A stretch of DNA of 64,000 nt, from NCBI GenBank assembly GCA_913058265.1, contig CAJXPQ010000010.1, positions 1 to 64,000 on the forward strand. The letters are read 5' to 3'. The notes under the pieces were generated by a model. That model made no database searches and was not told the origin of the DNA. It saw only the letters and a list, made by a program, of their open reading frames with translations. Below are positions 62,326 to 64,000 of the stretch, piece by piece (the stretch's first letter is position 1; each line of letters starts with the position of its first letter). The DNA comes from an uncultured Oligoflexia bacterium (lineage in GTDB: Bacteria > Bdellovibrionota > Bacteriovoracia > Bacteriovoracales > Bacteriovoracaceae). The translations under genes were made by a program, and so were the position numbers.

Positions 62326-62343
62326 TCATTATAAGGATTTAAA

Positions 62344-63933
62344 ATGAAGTTTTTACTAGTACTCACTCTCATCATCTTGAATTTTGCAAATACTGCTAAG
62401 GCAAGTCCTGTACATGAAGATGTAAAGATTATGCACGATGCAATTTATAAAATGGATATCCTTGTAAATTATTATCGCACTGATATTCACCCATTGCTTG
62501 AGAGACTAGTTAAAAATCCAAGAGCTATTTATAATCAAGAGGAAATTAAGGAGATTCAATCTTTTTGGACTCAATTTGTTGATTATAAAATTGTTTTAAA
62601 CTCCCTCTATAATTCCTACGATGGGGTTGATGGTGAACTTGCAAACCTCGTAAAGTACACTGTTAACCTCCACCTTAATACACGTGCTGCTGAATTGTCC
62701 TCTAAACTTTGGAATAATAAGAATGCGCGTAAAAAACTAGATGAAAAGAATGAGGAGCAAATACCACGGGGATCATTTATCTCTATGGAGAATAGTCTTT
62801 TTAGACAATTTAATCCAAGTCTTTCTCTAGTTGATCTACCGACTTTCTTTCCTGTCTATTCTCTTGAAGCAGATCGCAGAAAATTTTCAGGTTATTACTC
62901 ACTTAATTCAGATATCTATGCTGAAATTGATGTCCTGAATCGTGATGCTGAAAAAAGTATTTCAACTTATGTAAGCTTTTTGACTGATAACTCAAATGTT
63001 AAAGAAGTTAAAAAGCGATTTTTTATCTATAAGTTTAAAAATCTTTTTTTTAAAATCATGAAAAAGATTAGTACATGGTTAGGTAGCACTAAGGTTAATA
63101 ATAGAGATCCCAGTGAATATAACGGTCAAACCTATATTGATCTAAGAATGGCTTATGAAATGGAATCAAAAGTTCTCCCTGGTGATATCATGCTGTCAAA
63201 GACTGAGTGGTTTTTATCTAATATATTTCTACCAGGCTTTTGGCCCCATTCCTTTTTATATATTGGAAACCTTCAAAAGCTTAAGTTGTATTTCACTGAT
63301 AGAGAAGTGACAGAGTACTTTTACTCTCAGTGTGTGAATGAGAGCCTATATTGTGTTGATTTTATCTCTTATTTAGAGATGTCGGAAAATACAAAATCTC
63401 AGTGGTCAGAATATAGAAAACATGATCAACATGGCTTTGAAAACTCACTAATTGAAGCAACTAAAGATGGTGTTCATTTTTCAAGTATTCGTCATACATT
63501 TTTTAATGATCATCTTGCAGCACTTCGCCCTCGACTCTCAAAGAAAGAGAAGGCAATTGCCATTGTTGAGGCCATGAGTAAAGTTGGTCTTCCTTACGAT
63601 TATGACTTTGACTTCCAAACAGATGATCGCCTTGTTTGTAGTGAACTGGTGGCAAAGTCTTATATGAAGGACTCTAGGAGAGTTGGAATTAACTTTAATT
63701 TTGATTTGGATAAGGAGAAGTATCTAGAACTTATCATGGGGAGAATTAATCTTCCTGTCATCAATATTGTGCACAAAGTTTATGATGAAGAGGTTTTATC
63801 ACTTCGCAAATCAGAGCTAGATTTTGTGGCCTTTCTCAAGGGAAATGCAAAAACAAAAACCGCTATTTTTACGACTAAAGATGATTTTATTTCTACCAAA
63901 GATTGGAAGAAGTGGTCATTTATGAATAACTAA
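62344..63933 (+). CDS. Exported permuted-papain hydrolase (YiiX/C92-like)
   Basis: 529 residues, signal peptide 1-20 (TAKAS). A helical N-terminal half (about 25-260) is followed by a permuted NlpC/P60-type domain: VLPGDIMLSKTEW, PHSFLYIGN with catalytic His302, and DRLVCSELVAKSY with catalytic Cys432. In the permuted order His comes before Cys, as in YiiX/YebB-like peptidases (family C92). May cut peptidoglycan peptides, lipids or amide bonds. RBS AAGGA. Cotranscribed with the small Cys-rich exported protein just upstream. Substrate unknown. Confidence 0.8.
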   Translation: MKFLLVLTLIILNFANTAKASPVHEDVKIMHDAIYKMDILVNYYRTDIHPLLERLVKNPRAIYNQEEIKEIQSFWTQFVDYKIVLNSLYNSYDGVDGELANLVKYTVNLHLNTRAAELSSKLWNNKNARKKLDEKNEEQIPRGSFISMENSLFRQFNPSLSLVDLPTFFPVYSLEADRRKFSGYYSLNSDIYAEIDVLNRDAEKSISTYVSFLTDNSNVKEVKKRFFIYKFKNLFFKIMKKISTWLGSTKVNNRDPSEYNGQTYIDLRMAYEMESKVLPGDIMLSKTEWFLSNIFLPGFWPHSFLYIGNLQKLKLYFTDREVTEYFYSQCVNESLYCVDFISYLEMSENTKSQWSEYRKHDQHGFENSLIEATKDGVHFSSIRHTFFNDHLAALRPRLSKKEKAIAIVEAMSKVGLPYDYDFDFQTDDRLVCSELVAKSYMKDSRRVGINFNFDLDKEKYLELIMGRINLPVINIVHKVYDEEVLSLRKSELDFVAFLKGNAKTKTAIFTTKDDFISTKDWKKWSFMNN

Positions 63934-63935
63934 TA

Positions 63936-64000
63936 ATGTATTTATTTGCAAAGGCACTTCATTTAATTTCTATGGTTGCTTGGTTTGCAGGTCTATTTTA
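63936..64000 (+). CDS. hemJ: HemJ-like membrane protein, 5' end only
   Basis: The window ends 65 bases into this frame. The first residues, MYLFAKALHLISMVAWFAGL, match the strongly conserved start of HemJ (protoporphyrinogen IX oxidase): a His in the first helix and the AWFAGLF block. It follows the papain-like gene by two bases. The rest lies outside the window, so the call rests on 21 residues. Confidence 0.7.
   Translation, partial: MYLFAKALHLISMVAWFAGLF

Overview
The window is a low-GC, gene-dense bacterial chromosome segment. Many proteins carry Sec signal peptides or lipoboxes. There is a complete lysine operon behind a lysine riboswitch, and a near-complete menaquinone cluster. Secreted enzymes of host-attack type are also present: two glutaminase-like deamidases, an S37 peptidase, a permuted-papain hydrolase and a Fic/ADP-ribosyltransferase-like protein. 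This mix suggests a Gram-negative, flagellated, menaquinone-using predator of the Bdellovibrionota, most likely near Bacteriovorax/Halobacteriovorax. That placement is inference; no rRNA or other phylogenetic marker lies in the window.

Layout. (1) 0.26-1.9 kb: a di-haem cytochrome c peroxidase gene and the 5' part of an exported PKD-like gene. (2) 1.9-6.9 kb: a decayed accessory island. It holds a headless minus-strand gene remnant fused onto the PKD gene, an antitoxin/PIN-toxin pair between 15-bp direct repeats, two orphan Rhs tips that begin at the same 20-bp core sequence, small membrane proteins, an integrase C-terminal remnant, and a nucleotidyltransferase gene overlapping tail-to-tail with an unknown gene. 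(3) 6.9-18.9 kb: a two-component system whose kinase has no canonical start codon, a fatty-acid desaturase, a frameshifted mini-gene with a strong terminator, secreted proteins, a lipoprotein gene broken by one UGA, a kinase/phosphatase/membrane-protein operon, a three-repeat secreted protein and an S37 peptidase. (4) 19-23.5 kb: an exported Fic plus ART-like protein in an operon with a radical SAM/SPASM protein and a glycosyltransferase, facing a cupin-like gene. (5) 24.5-31.6 kb: RNA helicase, dienoyl-CoA-reductase-like flavoenzyme, TrmB-like methyltransferase and secreted proteins. (6) 31.6-42.1 kb: adenosine-deaminase-like gene, then the lysine operon lysC-dapB-dapA-dapD-lysA-(M14 deacylase)-(ACC-synthase-like aminotransferase)-DUF1415 behind a lysine riboswitch with attenuator, with asd divergent. 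(7) 42.2-47.8 kb: secreted protein, beta-barrel and a very large lipoprotein. (8) 47.8-56.1 kb: menaquinone block, with polyprenyl synthase, methyltransferase and DAHP synthase on the minus strand and menF-D-H-A-C-E on the plus strand; menB is not here. (9) 56.1-64 kb: a lone receiver, a PilZ protein with a FliG-C-like tail, a 35-residue basic protein, a soluble histidine kinase, TatD/TcdA/pseudouridine-synthase genes, outer-membrane and secreted proteins, and the first codons of hemJ.

The genes work together in three clear sets. The lysine operon makes diaminopimelate and lysine under direct lysine feedback, with two non-standard enzymes apparently filling the DapC and DapE steps. The menaquinone block runs from DAHP through chorismate to the quinone. 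The scattered exported enzymes look like an effector or prey-digestion set.
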